From NCBI RefSeq assembly GCF_000014185.1, contig NC_008148.1, positions 2,894,001 through 2,958,000 on the forward strand: a stretch of 64,000 nt of DNA, read 5' to 3'. The translations under genes and the position numbers were made by a program. Positions 27,688-36,971 of this stretch are shown piece after piece. The notes below the pieces were generated by a model, which worked only from the letters and a program-made list of their open reading frames with translations, ran no database searches and had not been told where the DNA came from. Origin of the DNA: Rubrobacter xylanophilus DSM 9941. Lineage in GTDB: Bacteria; Actinomycetota; Rubrobacteria; Rubrobacterales; Rubrobacteraceae. Position 1 is the stretch's first letter; each line of letters begins with the position of its first letter.

Positions 27688-29127
27688 TTGGAGACCGGGG
27701 TGAAGAGCCTCAAGAACTTTATCGGCGGGCGCTTCGTAGAGCCCGCCTCGGGGGAGCTCTACGACGTCGTGAACCCCTCGACCGGGGAGGTCTTCGCCCG
27801 GGCGCCGATGTCCGGCGAGGAGGACGTGGACCGCGCCTTCGGGGCGGCCGCGAAGGCGTTTGAGGAGTGGCGGGAGAGCACCCCCTCCGAGCGGCAGCGC
27901 GCCCTCCTGCGGATCGCCGACAGGATCGAGGAGCGGGCCGAGGAGCTGGTGCGGGCGGAGTGCGAGAACACCGGCAAGCCCTACGCCCTCACGCTGGAGG
28001 ATGAGATCCCCCCGATGGCCGACCAGATCCGGTTCTTCGCCGGGGCGGCCCGCTGCCTGGAGGGGAAGTCCGCCGGGGAGTACATGCGCGGGATGACCTC
28101 CTACATCCGGCGCGAGCCGGTGGGCGTCTGCGCCCAGGTGACCCCCTGGAACTACCCGATGATGATGGCCGTCTGGAAGTTCGCCCCGGCCGTAGCCGCG
28201 GGGAACACCGTTGTCCTCAAGCCCTCAGACACCACCCCGGTGAGCACCCTGCTGCTCGCGGAGATCGCCGCCGAGTTTTTGCCGGAGGGGGTCTTCAACG
28301 TGGTCTGCGGGGACCGGGACACCGGCAGGCTGCTGGTGCGGCACGAGGTGCCGCAGATGGTCGCGATCACGGGCTCGGTGCGGGCCGGGATGGAGGTTGC
28401 GGAGGCCGCCGCAAAGGACCTGAAGCGGGTGCACCTGGAGCTGGGCGGCAAGGCCCCGGTCATCGTCTTCGACGACGCCGACCCGGAGGCCGCCGCGGAG
28501 GCCATAGCCGAGGCCGGCTACTTCAACGCCGGGCAGGACTGCACCGCCGCCACCCGGGTCCTGGCCGCGCCCGGCGTCCACGACGACTTCGTCGCCGCCC
28601 TCACCGAGCGGGCCAGGAGCACCCGGACGGGCCCGCCGGACGACGAGGAGGCCTACTACGGCCCCCTGAACAACGAGAACCAGCTGCGGCGGGTCAGCGG
28701 CATCATAGAGCGGCTGCCGGACCACGCCGAGGTGGTCGCCGGCGGCGGACGGGTCGGGGAGCGGGGCTACTTCTACGCCCCCACCGTCGTCTCCGGCCTC
28801 AGGCAGGACGACGAGGCCTCCCAGACGGAGATCTTCGGCCCCGTCATCACCGTGCAGCCGTTCTCCGACGAGGACGAGGCGGTGCGCTGGGCAAACGGGG
28901 TGAGGTACGGGCTGGCCTCCTCGGTGTGGACCCGCGACCACGGACGCGCCATGCGGGTGAGCCGCCGGCTGGACTTCGGGTGCGTCTGGATCAACACGCA
29001 CATCCCGCTGGTGGCCGAGATGCCCCACGGCGGCTTCAAGCACTCGGGCTACGGCAAGGACCTCTCGATGTACGGCCTGGAGGACTACACTCGCATAAAG
29101 CACGTGATGAGCAACATCGAGGCGTAA
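27688..29127 (+). CDS. 4-aminobutyraldehyde (gamma-aminobutyraldehyde) dehydrogenase
   Basis: NAD-dependent aldehyde dehydrogenase of the PatD/YdcW type, 479 residues, oxidising 4-aminobutanal to GABA. Seen: VTPWNYPMMMAVWKFAPA, KPSDTTPVSTLLLAE, ITGSVRAGMEVAE, the Glu in LELGGKAP and the Cys in YFNAGQDCTAATRV. The NAGQDCTAA context and the RIKHVM end match aminobutyraldehyde dehydrogenases better than betaine aldehyde dehydrogenase. TTG start with AAGGAGGT ahead. Last gene of the plus-strand polyamine series. Confidence 0.88.
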   Translation: METGVKSLKNFIGGRFVEPASGELYDVVNPSTGEVFARAPMSGEEDVDRAFGAAAKAFEEWRESTPSERQRALLRIADRIEERAEELVRAECENTGKPYALTLEDEIPPMADQIRFFAGAARCLEGKSAGEYMRGMTSYIRREPVGVCAQVTPWNYPMMMAVWKFAPAVAAGNTVVLKPSDTTPVSTLLLAEIAAEFLPEGVFNVVCGDRDTGRLLVRHEVPQMVAITGSVRAGMEVAEAAAKDLKRVHLELGGKAPVIVFDDADPEAAAEAIAEAGYFNAGQDCTAATRVLAAPGVHDDFVAALTERARSTRTGPPDDEEAYYGPLNNENQLRRVSGIIERLPDHAEVVAGGGRVGERGYFYAPTVVSGLRQDDEASQTEIFGPVITVQPFSDEDEAVRWANGVRYGLASSVWTRDHGRAMRVSRRLDFGCVWINTHIPLVAEMPHGGFKHSGYGKDLSMYGLEDYTRIKHVMSNIEA

Positions 29128-29180
29128 GGAGAGAAGCCCCCCACGGATAGCGCCGCGTCTCGGCGGTAACATCCGGGTTC

Positions 29181-30416
29181 GTGCCCGGAGGGTTCTCCGT
29201 CACCGGCGGCAGAGCGCGCAAGCCGCCCGCCTTCGACCGGCGGGTCTGGCTGCTGGTCGGGGCGATGCTGGTGTTCCGCTTCGGGCAGGGGCTCTTCTAT
29301 CCCTTCTCGACGATCTACTTCCACAACTTCGTCGGGATACCGCTCTCCCTGATAGGGGCGGGCCTGGGGCTTCTGGCGGCGGCGAGCGTGCTCTCGGGGC
29401 TGGCCTCGGGCCCGCTCGCGGACCGCTACGGCCGCAAGCCGGTGATGCTGGCGGCGCTCTCGGGGAGCGCCGCCTCGTTCGCGCTGTTCGCGGCGGCCGG
29501 CGGCCTGCCGGGGTACCTGGCGGCCTGCCTGGTGGCGGGGCTCGCGGGGTCGAGCATGTTCGACGCCTCCCGCAACGCGATGGTGGCGGACGTGACCCCG
29601 GCGGGGCTGCGGGCGCGGGCCTACGGGCTGGTGCGGGTGGGCGGGAACGTGGGGTGGGCCCTGGGCCCGGCCGCTGCGGGGCTGGTGGCCGCCTCCGCGG
29701 GCTCCTCGGCCGGCACCTACCGCCTGATGTTCGCCGGGACCGCGGCGCTCACCCTCCTGGTCGCGCTCTCGCTGGCCCTCCTCGTGGCCGAGTCCCGCCC
29801 GGCGTTGGCCGCCGGCGGGTCCCCCTCCCCCGGCGCCCTGCGGGAGGCGCTCTCGGACGGTCGCTTCGCGGCCCTGCTGGGGGCCGCCTTCCTGCTCTAC
29901 TACGTCTTCGCCCAGGACTGGCAGGCCCTGCCGGTCTACGCCCGCAACTTCCTCGGGATGGAGGAGGGGAGGATCGGGCTGTTCCTCGCGGGCAACGGGC
30001 TCGTGGTGATCCTGCTGCAGATGCCGGTGGCGCGGCTGCTGGATGCCCGCTCCAAGATGGGGGCCCTGCTCGTCTGCTCGCTGCTGTTCGCCGCCTCCGC
30101 GGCCACCCTGCTCATCACGGAGTCCTTCCTGGGCATCCTGGTGGCCTTCGCCGGGTTCTTCACGCTGGCGGAGATGATCCTGGAGGTCGCCGGGGCGGCG
30201 CTCGCCGCCGGGATGGCCCCGCCGGGGCGCCGGGGGACGTACCTCGCGCTGTTCGGGGTGTGCTTCGGCGCTGCCCAGGGGATAAGCCCGGTCGTCGCCG
30301 GGGCGCTGCTCGACGCCCGGATGCCGGATGCCGTGTGGGGCCTGCAGCTCGCCGCCGCGGGACTCGCCGCCGCGGCGCTGCTGGCCCTGCGGCGCCGCGG
30401 GCTCAGGCGGCCCTGA
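29181..30416 (+). CDS. MFS transporter
   Basis: Major-facilitator protein with about 12 helices, 411 residues. The loop 2-3 motif is GPLADRYGRKPVMLAAL, and helix 1 contains RFGQGLFYPFSTIYFHN, as in DHA1-type drug/metabolite exporters. GTG start at 29181 with GGGTTC but no clear Shine-Dalgarno. Its 3' end overlaps the convergent LOV phosphatase gene by 14 bp. Substrate unknown. Confidence 0.8.
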   Translation: MPGGFSVTGGRARKPPAFDRRVWLLVGAMLVFRFGQGLFYPFSTIYFHNFVGIPLSLIGAGLGLLAAASVLSGLASGPLADRYGRKPVMLAALSGSAASFALFAAAGGLPGYLAACLVAGLAGSSMFDASRNAMVADVTPAGLRARAYGLVRVGGNVGWALGPAAAGLVAASAGSSAGTYRLMFAGTAALTLLVALSLALLVAESRPALAAGGSPSPGALREALSDGRFAALLGAAFLLYYVFAQDWQALPVYARNFLGMEEGRIGLFLAGNGLVVILLQMPVARLLDARSKMGALLVCSLLFAASAATLLITESFLGILVAFAGFFTLAEMILEVAGAALAAGMAPPGRRGTYLALFGVCFGAAQGISPVVAGALLDARMPDAVWGLQLAAAGLAAAALLALRRRGLRRP

Positions 30417-32148
30417 CCACGAGCACGGCCAGGTCGTCCCGCAGCCCTCCCCCGCCGTGCTTCAGAGCCTCCTCCCTGACGCGCGCGGCGATCCGGCCGG
30501 CCCCGAGGCCCGCGCAGGAGCCGAGCAGCCGGCGCAGCCTCTCCTCCCCGAAGAGGCTGCCCCCCGGGCTGCGAACCTCGGTGACCCCGTCGGTGTAGAA
30601 GACGGCGGCGTCCCCGGGCTCCAGGTGCGCCGGGCGCTCCGCCAGCCGGGGGTCCGCGAAGACCCCGAGCGCCCGGCCGGGCACCTCCAGCGTCTCCACC
30701 CGCCCGTCGCGGCGCAGCAGCAGCGGCGCGGGGTGCCCCGCCCGCGCCACGCTCAGCTCCAGCCCGGCCCCGTTCCGGCTCAGCCCCGCGCACGCCACCG
30801 TGCAGAAGCGGTGCCCCTCCAGCTGGCGCAGCATCGCCTCGTTCAGGTCCGAGAGGACCCTGGAGGGGGAGCCCTCGCGCATGGCAACCGCCCGGATCGT
30901 GTAACGGGCGAGGGCGGTGATCGCGGCCGCCGCCGCCCCCTTGCCCCGCACGTCGCCGATCACAGCCAGCCACCCGCGGCCGGTCTCGATCAGGTCGTAG
31001 AAGTCCCCGCCGGCCTCGTTCTCCCGGCCGACCGGCAGGTACTCGACCCCGACGTCGAGCCCCTCGGGCTCCGGCAGGCGGGGTAGGAGGCTCTGCTGCA
31101 ATATGCTGGCTATCCGGCCCCGCTCGTGGTAGAGCCGGGCGTTGTCCACGGCGAGCGCGCAGCGGTAGGCCAGGCTGCGGGCCAGCGAGAGCTCCTCCTC
31201 CCCGTAGGAGCGGTCCTCGCGGGAGGAGACGAGGCTCATCGCCCCTATCGTCCTGCCGCGGGCGAGCAGCGGCACGACGATCAGGGAGCGGACCTCGAGC
31301 CTACGTAGCACCTCCAGATGGTCCGGCCCGAGGGCGTTCTCCTCGAGCGCGCCCTCCCCGACCCGCTCGACGAGCACCGGGCGCCCCTCCTTGAGCACCC
31401 GGGCCACCAGACCGGGCGGCCGCCCGTGGCGCTCGCGGATACGGCCCAGCTCCTCGAGCAGCTCCTCGCGGGAGGGCTCGGCGTGGGCCGCCGCGATCTG
31501 GCGCACCGAGCCGTCCTCGTTCAGCACGTCCACCACGCACCAGTCCGCCAGCTCCGGGACGGCTATCCTGGCGGTCTGCCGGAGGCGCCCCGGGTAGTCC
31601 ACCGTGGAGAGCAGCAGGGCGTCGGCCCCGGCCAGAAAGCTCAGGCGGCGCTGGGCCTTCACCGCCTCCGCGCGGGCGAGCTGCTCGCGGGCGAGCAGCA
31701 GGTTGCGCTCCTCCTCCATCCGCTTGCGCTCGGTGATGTCGTTCTGCACCCCGATAAAGTTCACCAGGCGGCCGTCCTCGTCGTAGACGGGGGAGACGTA
31801 CAGCTCGTTCCAGAACATCCTCCCGTCGCGCCGGTAGTTGCGCAGCACCACCCGGCAGTCCCTCCGCTCGGCCATCGCCTGGCGGAGAACCTCCAGCTCC
31901 GCCTGCCCCCGGTCCTCCCGCTGCAGAAAGCGGCAGTTGCGGCCCACCACCTCCCGCCTCGAGTAGCCGGTTATCCGCTCGAAGGCCGGGTTGACGTAGA
32001 TGATGGGGTTGTCGGGGAGGTTGGGGTCGGTGATGACTATGCCGCCCGAGCTGGCGGCCACAGCCCGCTCCAGCAGCCGGCGCGTGCCCTCCGCGCCCTG
32101 CCGCTCCCAGGGGTCTCCCTCCAGCCAGCCGGGGTGGGTCGCGTTCAT
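30403..32148 (-). CDS. LOV-GAF-PP2C (RsbU/SpoIIE-type) phosphatase, blue-light sensor candidate
   Basis: A 581-residue soluble signalling protein. Residues about 30-140 are a PAS domain with the LOV signature GRNCRFLQ, placing the flavin-adduct Cys at residue 72, followed by [20 protein letters not shown] and [10 protein letters not shown]. Residues about 165-330 form a GAF-like domain. Residues about 350-581 form a SpoIIE/PP2C phosphatase ([28 protein letters not shown]). This is the layout of light-controlled stress regulators that dephosphorylate an anti-anti-sigma factor; no RsbV/RsbW partner is in the window. ATG lies 6 nt after a TAGAAT box (leaderless). Confidence 0.9.
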   Translation of the reverse strand: MNATHPGWLEGDPWERQGAEGTRRLLERAVAASSGGIVITDPNLPDNPIIYVNPAFERITGYSRREVVGRNCRFLQREDRGQAELEVLRQAMAERRDCRVVLRNYRRDGRMFWNELYVSPVYDEDGRLVNFIGVQNDITERKRMEEERNLLLAREQLARAEAVKAQRRLSFLAGADALLLSTVDYPGRLRQTARIAVPELADWCVVDVLNEDGSVRQIAAAHAEPSREELLEELGRIRERHGRPPGLVARVLKEGRPVLVERVGEGALEENALGPDHLEVLRRLEVRSLIVVPLLARGRTIGAMSLVSSREDRSYGEEELSLARSLAYRCALAVDNARLYHERGRIASILQQSLLPRLPEPEGLDVGVEYLPVGRENEAGGDFYDLIETGRGWLAVIGDVRGKGAAAAAITALARYTIRAVAMREGSPSRVLSDLNEAMLRQLEGHRFCTVACAGLSRNGAGLELSVARAGHPAPLLLRRDGRVETLEVPGRALGVFADPRLAERPAHLEPGDAAVFYTDGVTEVRSPGGSLFGEERLRRLLGSCAGLGAGRIAARVREEALKHGGGGLRDDLAVLVVRAA

Positions 32149-32154
32149 GAAGCT

Positions 32155-32160
32155 ATTCTA
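32155..32160 (-). promoter_or_regulatory. -10 box of the LOV phosphatase gene
   Basis: TAGAAT on the minus strand (32160-32155), with exactly six bases before the ATG at 32148. Transcription would start at or next to the A of the ATG, giving a leaderless mRNA. The -35 is not convincing. Confidence 0.45.
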
Positions 32161-32245
32161 CAGGGGCGGGATGAAAAAGCGCCCCCCGCGGGTATATGAT
32201 TTCAAGCAATGTAGGCAACGCAGAGGAAGGAGAGGTGTAAGAGAG

Positions 32246-32878
32246 ATGGCCTACGAACTTCCGCCACTGCCCTACGACTACAACGCGCTGGAGCCCTACA
32301 TAGACGAGGCCACCATGCGCTTCCACCACGACAACCACCACAACACCTACGTGACCAACCTCAACGCTGCGCTCGAGAAGCACCCGGACGTGGACCCGGG
32401 CAACGTGGACGAGCTCATCGCCGACCTCAACGCCATCCCGGAGGACATCCGCCGGGCGGTGAGGAACAACGGCGGCCAGCACTCCAACCACTCCATCTTC
32501 TGGCAGATCATGGCCCCCTCCGGCGCCGGGGGCGGCGGGGAGCCGACCGGCGAGCTGGGCGAGGCCATAAACGGCACCTTCGGCTCCTTTGACGCCTTCA
32601 AGGAGCAGTTCGCCGCCGCGGCGGCCCCGGGGGCGCTGTTCGGCTCGGGCTGGTGCTGGCTGGTGGTGACCTCCGGCGGCCAGCTGGCGATCAAGACCAC
32701 CCCCAACGGCGACTCGCCGTACATGGAGGGCGAGATCCCCGTTATCGGGCTGGACTGCTGGGAGCACTCCTACTACCTGAAGTACCAGTACCGGCGGCCG
32801 GAGTACGTCCAGAACTGGTGGAACGTGGTGAACTGGGAGGAGGCGAACCGCCGCTACCAGGCGGCCCGCTCCTCCTGA
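32246..32878 (+). CDS. sodA: Superoxide dismutase, Mn/Fe family
   Basis: Cytoplasmic superoxide dismutase, 210 residues. Metal ligands: His in [13 protein letters not shown], His in [12 protein letters not shown], and Asp and His in [22 protein letters not shown] and [14 protein letters not shown] are standard. Gly/Gln pattern ([16 protein letters not shown]) leans to Mn but cannot settle Mn versus Fe. AAGGAGAGGTG precedes the ATG. A large palindrome follows the stop. Confidence 0.95.
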   Translation: MAYELPPLPYDYNALEPYIDEATMRFHHDNHHNTYVTNLNAALEKHPDVDPGNVDELIADLNAIPEDIRRAVRNNGGQHSNHSIFWQIMAPSGAGGGGEPTGELGEAINGTFGSFDAFKEQFAAAAAPGALFGSGWCWLVVTSGGQLAIKTTPNGDSPYMEGEIPVIGLDCWEHSYYLKYQYRRPEYVQNWWNVVNWEEANRRYQAARSS

Positions 32879-32901
32879 GAGAGGGCGCGCAGGGGGTTTT
32901 C

Positions 32902-32939
32902 GCCGGGAGGGCCGGCCCGCGCGGGCCGGCCCTCCCGGC
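32902..32939. terminator. 38-bp perfect loopless palindrome after sodA
   Basis: Arms of 19 bp (32902-32920 and 32921-32939) pair perfectly with no spacer, all G/C except one A and one T. It ends 3 bp before the start region of the next gene and has no U-tract. It is probably a strong RNA stem that ends or stabilises the sodA message; a protein-binding palindrome for the downstream gene is the alternative. Confidence 0.6.
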
Positions 32940-32942
32940 CGT

Positions 32943-34322
32943 ATGCAGGAGGAGGGAGGCGGCGTGCGGCTGGTGGTGGTGGGAGGGGTCGCGGCGGGGA
33001 CGAAGGCGGCGGCCCGGGCGAGGCGCGTGAACCCGCGCCTGGAGATCACCGTCTACCAGGAGGAGCCCGAGCCCTCCATCAGCGAGTGCGGGCTCCCCTA
33101 CCTGCTCTCGGGGACGGTGTCCGGGCGGCGGAGGCTCGTGGCGCGCACGCCGGAGGAGTTCGCCCGCGACGGGATACGGGTGCTGGTCCGGCACCGGGTG
33201 GAGGAGGTCCGCCCGGAGGAAGGGCGGCTCCTGGTGCGCGACCTCGCCGCGGGCTCCGTCTTCGAGGACCGCTACGACCGGCTGGTGCTGGCGACCGGCG
33301 CCCGGGCGGTGCCCCTCGGCGTGCCGGGCTCGGGGCTGGAGGGGGTCTTCAACCTCCGCTTTCTCACCGACGCCGACCGCATCCTGGACCACATCCGCCG
33401 CCACCGGCCGCGCCGGGCGCTCGTGGTGGGCGGGGGCTACGTGGGCCTGGAGGTGGCGGAGAACCTGCGCCTCCTGGGGATGGAGGTCGTACTGGCGCAA
33501 CGCCCGCGGCGGGTGGCCACGGCCTACGACCCGGAGATCTCGCGCCGGATAGAGGAGCACCTGCGCGAGCGCGGGGTGGAGCTGCGCACCGGCGCGGAGG
33601 TGGAGGAGCTCCGGGGCGACGGCCGGGTGCGGGAGGCGCGAATCTCTGGGGAGGCGGTCGAGGCCGGGCTCGTCGTCGCGGGCGTGGGGATAGAGCCCGA
33701 GGTGGACCTCGCCCGCCGGGCCGGGGCGAGGATCGGGACAACCGGAGCGGTGTGGACGGACCGGCACCAGAGGACGAGCCTGCCGGAGGTGTGGGCCGCG
33801 GGGGACTGCGCGCAGACCCGCAACCGCATCACCGGCGGGCCGGCCTGGGTGCCGCTGGGCGACACCGCCAACCAGACGGGGAGGGTGGCGGGCACGAACG
33901 CCGCGCTCGGGGAGGACGCCGAGGAGTTCCCCGGGGTGCTGGGCACCGGGATCTTCAAGGTCTTCGACCTCGCGGCGGGGAAGACGGGCCTCTCGGAGGC
34001 GGAGGCGGCCGGGGCCGGCCTCGAGGCGGTGGCGGCGACGATAGAGTCCCGCAGCCGGGCGGGGTACTACCCGGGCGCGGGGAGGGTGCTGCTGAAGCTC
34101 GTGGCGGAGAGGGGAAGCGGCCGGCTGCTCGGCGCGCAGGCGCTCGGGCCGGGGGCGGACAAGCTCACCGACGTGTGCGCTACCGCCCTGTGGGGCGGGC
34201 TCTCATGCTCCGACCTGATCAACGTCGACCTCGCCTACGCCCCGCCCTACGGCCCGGTCCTGAGCCCCGTCATCCAGGCCGCGACCGTGCTGCAGAGGAG
34301 GCTCTCTCAGCCGCCGAAGTAG
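32943..34322 (+). CDS. CoA-disulfide reductase / NADH oxidase-like flavoprotein
   Basis: Pyridine nucleotide-disulfide oxidoreductase, 459 residues. The FAD site is VVVGGVAAGTKAAARARR, the redox Cys is in SISECGLPYLLSG (the CoADR/Nox SxxCGxPY motif), the NAD site is VVGGGYVGLEVAENL, and the second FAD motif is EVWAAGDCAQ. The C-terminal dimer domain (about 330-450) is present; there is no rhodanese extension. It follows sodA, which fits a role in oxidative or thiol stress. Confidence 0.87.
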   Translation: MQEEGGGVRLVVVGGVAAGTKAAARARRVNPRLEITVYQEEPEPSISECGLPYLLSGTVSGRRRLVARTPEEFARDGIRVLVRHRVEEVRPEEGRLLVRDLAAGSVFEDRYDRLVLATGARAVPLGVPGSGLEGVFNLRFLTDADRILDHIRRHRPRRALVVGGGYVGLEVAENLRLLGMEVVLAQRPRRVATAYDPEISRRIEEHLRERGVELRTGAEVEELRGDGRVREARISGEAVEAGLVVAGVGIEPEVDLARRAGARIGTTGAVWTDRHQRTSLPEVWAAGDCAQTRNRITGGPAWVPLGDTANQTGRVAGTNAALGEDAEEFPGVLGTGIFKVFDLAAGKTGLSEAEAAGAGLEAVAATIESRSRAGYYPGAGRVLLKLVAERGSGRLLGAQALGPGADKLTDVCATALWGGLSCSDLINVDLAYAPPYGPVLSPVIQAATVLQRRLSQPPK

Positions 34323-34396
34323 AAGCGGCCGATCAGCACCATCGCCAGGAGCACGGCCGAGCCCAGAAGGCCTATCAGCAGGATCAAACCCCTCAC
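34307..34396 (-). CDS. Putative 29-residue single-helix membrane microprotein
   Basis: A short frame from GTG 34396 to TGA 34307 encodes MRGLILLIGLLGSAVLLAMV followed by LIGRFYFGG: one 20-residue hydrophobic helix and an aromatic tail. A GGGGGCAGGATG stretch precedes it. It follows pruA by 49 bp on the same strand and overlaps the convergent flavoprotein gene by 16 bp. The sharp hydrophobic composition in otherwise Arg/Ala/Gly-rich shadow sequence makes it plausible; there is no homologue evidence. Confidence 0.45.
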   Translation of the reverse strand: MRGLILLIGLLGSAVLLAMVLIGRFYFGG

Positions 34397-34445
34397 GGCC
34401 CCACATCCTGCCCCCGCCGCGGGGCCCCCACCGTGAACCCTAACC

Positions 34446-36011
34446 CTAGAACCTCTCGGCGACGGACTTGGCCTGCATGTGCAGCGTCAGGTAGTCCGGG
34501 CCGCCGGCTTTGGCGTTGGTGCCGCTCAGGTCGAAGCCCCCGAAGGGCTGGACGCCCACCAAGGCCCCGGTGATCTTGCGGTTGAAGTAGAGGTTCCCGG
34601 CCCTGAACTCGTGGCGGGCCCGCTCGAGGCGCTCCCTGTCCCGCGAGTAGACGCCCCCGGTCAGCCCGTAGGGGCTGTCGTTGGCTATCCGGAGCGCCTC
34701 GTCGAAGTCGCGGGCCTTCAGCACGGTGAGCACGGGGCCGAAGATCTCCTCCTGGGCGATCCTGGAGCGCGGGTCCGCGCCGGCGAAGACGGTCGGGGAG
34801 ACGAAGTAGCCCTCCTCGGGGTCGCCCGGGTCCTCCCCGAGCACCCGCTCGGCCTCCTCCTTGCCGACCTCGATGTAGCCCGCGACCTTCTCGAACTGGG
34901 GGCGGCTGATGAGGGGCCCGACGAAGACCTCCGGGGAGCCCGGCGGCCCCACCCTGAGGGCCTTCGCCCGCTCGAGGATGCGCCCGAGCACCTCGTCGTG
35001 GATGTCCTCCTGCAGGATGGCCCGGGAGCAGGCGCTGCACTTCTGCCCGGCGTAGCCGTAGGCGCTCACCGCTATCCCCTCGGCGGCCGCCTCGAGGTCG
35101 GCCGTCTCGTCCACCACGATGGCGTCCTTGCCCCCCATCTCGGCCAGCACCCGCTTTATCCAGCGCTGGCCGGGGGCGGTGCGGGCCGCCCGCTCGTTTA
35201 TCCTGAGGCCCGTCTTCATGGAGCCGGTGAACGAGATGAAGCGGGTCCTCGCGTCCTCCACCAGGTAGTCCCCGATCTCCGAGCCGTAGCCGGCGCAGAA
35301 GTTCAGCACCCCCGCGGGCAGCCCGGCCTCCTCGAAGATCTCGGCCACCTTCGCCCCGATGACCGAGGTGTACTCCGAGGGCTTCATCACGATGGTGTTG
35401 CCGGTGACGATGGCCGCGCTGGACATCCCGGTGAGGATGGCGGTGGGGAAGTTCCAGGGGGCGATGATGACCCCCACCCCGAGCGGCTGGTAGAAGTAGC
35501 GGTTCTCCTCCCCCGGGAAGGGGGCCACCGGCTTGCCGTCCTTGAGCCTGAGCATCTCGCGGGCGTAGTACTCAAGGAAGTCTATGGCCTCGGCTATCTG
35601 GGCGTCGGCCTCGGCCCAGGGCTTGCCGCCCTCGTAGATCTCCCAGGCGATCATCTCGAAGCGCCGCCGCCGCATGACGGCCGCCGCCCGCAGCAGGATC
35701 CTGCTGCGGGCCTCGGGCGGGGTGTTTCGCCAGAACTCGAAGGCCCGGGTGGCGGCGTCCAGCGCCATGCCCGCCTCCCTCTCGGTGGCACGCCCCACCC
35801 TCCCCACCACCTGGGAGGGTTTTGCGGGGTTCTCCGAGACGATCTCGCCCTCCGTCTCGACCGGCTTGCCCCCGATGATGAGCGGGTAGCTCCCGCCCAG
35901 CTCGCCCCCCACCTTCTCCAGCGCCGCGCGCAGCTTCCCGACGTTGCCCTCGTCGGACCAGTCCAGGTACGGCTCGTTCCTGAACGGCGTAAGGCCCATC
36001 TCCTTGGACAC
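34446..36011 (-). CDS. pruA: L-glutamate gamma-semialdehyde (P5C) dehydrogenase
   Basis: NAD-dependent dehydrogenase for the second step of proline catabolism, 521 residues, RocA/PruA group. Seen: PYLDWSDEGNV near the N-terminus, VIIAPWNFPTAILTGM, KPSEYTSVIGAK, FTGSMKTGLRINERAA, the Glu in AEMGGKDAIVV and the Cys in YAGQKCSACSR. FGGFDLSGTNAKAGGPDYL is the P5CDH-type end. It lies 3 bp downstream of the proline dehydrogenase gene. Confidence 0.95.
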   Translation of the reverse strand: MSKEMGLTPFRNEPYLDWSDEGNVGKLRAALEKVGGELGGSYPLIIGGKPVETEGEIVSENPAKPSQVVGRVGRATEREAGMALDAATRAFEFWRNTPPEARSRILLRAAAVMRRRRFEMIAWEIYEGGKPWAEADAQIAEAIDFLEYYAREMLRLKDGKPVAPFPGEENRYFYQPLGVGVIIAPWNFPTAILTGMSSAAIVTGNTIVMKPSEYTSVIGAKVAEIFEEAGLPAGVLNFCAGYGSEIGDYLVEDARTRFISFTGSMKTGLRINERAARTAPGQRWIKRVLAEMGGKDAIVVDETADLEAAAEGIAVSAYGYAGQKCSACSRAILQEDIHDEVLGRILERAKALRVGPPGSPEVFVGPLISRPQFEKVAGYIEVGKEEAERVLGEDPGDPEEGYFVSPTVFAGADPRSRIAQEEIFGPVLTVLKARDFDEALRIANDSPYGLTGGVYSRDRERLERARHEFRAGNLYFNRKITGALVGVQPFGGFDLSGTNAKAGGPDYLTLHMQAKSVAERF

Positions 36012-36014
36012 CTC

Positions 36015-36935
36015 CTATCTCCTCCCGGCGGCCCCCGCAACCCTCTCGAGGAGGTCCCGCGCCACGTATCCGGCCACCTTCGGGTTCTCCTTCAGCCGCC
36101 TGGTGGAGTACTCGTACCACTGCCGCCCGTAGGGCACGTAGACCCGGAGCCTGTGCCCGGCCTCCACCAGGATGTCGCGCAGCTCCTCGTCAACCCCGAG
36201 GAGCATCTGGAACTCGTAGCGGTCCTTCGGCACCTTGAGGCGGCGGACGAGGCGCAGGGCGTGCCAGACCAGGTACTCGTCGTGGGTGGCCACCCCGACG
36301 TAGACCCCGCCCCGCAGAAGCTCCTCCAGCAGAAAGACGTAGTTCTGCCGGACGGTGTCGTAGTCCTTGTAGGCTATGGCGCGGGGCTCGTCGTAGATCC
36401 CCTTGCACAGCCGAACCGAGACCCCGGCGGCGCAGAGCCGCTGGACGTCCTCTATGCTCCGCCTGAGGTAGGCCTGGATGACGGCGCCCACGTTGCTGTG
36501 GCGGGCGTGGGCGTCCAGCACCATCCGGATGGTGGCCTCGGTGTGCAGAGAGCTCTCCATGTCCACCCGCACAAAGCGGCCCTTCCGGGCGGCGTAGGCG
36601 ACTATCTCCTCCAGGTTCGCCCGGCACAGCTCCTCGTCGAGGTCCAGCCCGAGGGCGGTGAGCTTCACCGAGAGCCCGGCCGCAAGCCCCTCCCGCTCCA
36701 GGGCGTCCACCACCCGCTTGTACTCCCCGAGGATCGCCGCGGCCTGCGCCTTCTCCCGGGTGCTCTCCCCGAGCACGTCCACCGTGGCCACGCACCCCCG
36801 GCCGTTCAGCTCCCGGATCACCCGCAGCGCGTCCTGCAGGCGCTCCCCGGCGATGTAGCGGCTGGCGACCCGCCGCACCAGCGCCCGCGGCATCAGCGGG
36901 ACGGCGTTGGCTATGGTCCTGTCGAGCGCGCTCAA
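36015..36935 (-). CDS. Proline dehydrogenase (monofunctional)
   Basis: FAD-dependent TIM-barrel enzyme oxidising proline to P5C and passing electrons to quinone, 306 residues, the short form found in Thermus and Gram-positives. Seen: LSVKLTALGLDLDEELC, RVDMESSLHTEATI, RLCKGIYDEP, VATHDEYLVWHAL, EFQMLLGV and VPYGRQWYEYSTRRL, the conserved C-terminal helix that binds substrate. TTG start at 36935. In operon with pruA. Confidence 0.95.
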   Translation of the reverse strand: MSALDRTIANAVPLMPRALVRRVASRYIAGERLQDALRVIRELNGRGCVATVDVLGESTREKAQAAAILGEYKRVVDALEREGLAAGLSVKLTALGLDLDEELCRANLEEIVAYAARKGRFVRVDMESSLHTEATIRMVLDAHARHSNVGAVIQAYLRRSIEDVQRLCAAGVSVRLCKGIYDEPRAIAYKDYDTVRQNYVFLLEELLRGGVYVGVATHDEYLVWHALRLVRRLKVPKDRYEFQMLLGVDEELRDILVEAGHRLRVYVPYGRQWYEYSTRRLKENPKVAGYVARDLLERVAGAAGRR

Positions 36936-36971
36936 GGAGGGGCTCCGTCGCGGTCCATCACACGGCTGATT

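Noticed and set aside
32186-32200. SigB-type GGGTAT promoter before sodA, which would link it to the adjacent phosphatase
   Set aside because: GGGTAT is present at 32190-32195 but no GTTT-like -35 lies 13-15 bp upstream; TGAAAA-N17-TATGAT is only a weak sigma-70 match too.
34430-34448. Telomere-like CCCTAACCCTA
   Set aside because: Only two units in a GC-rich intergenic region between pruA and the microprotein; chance, and the context is an internal operon.
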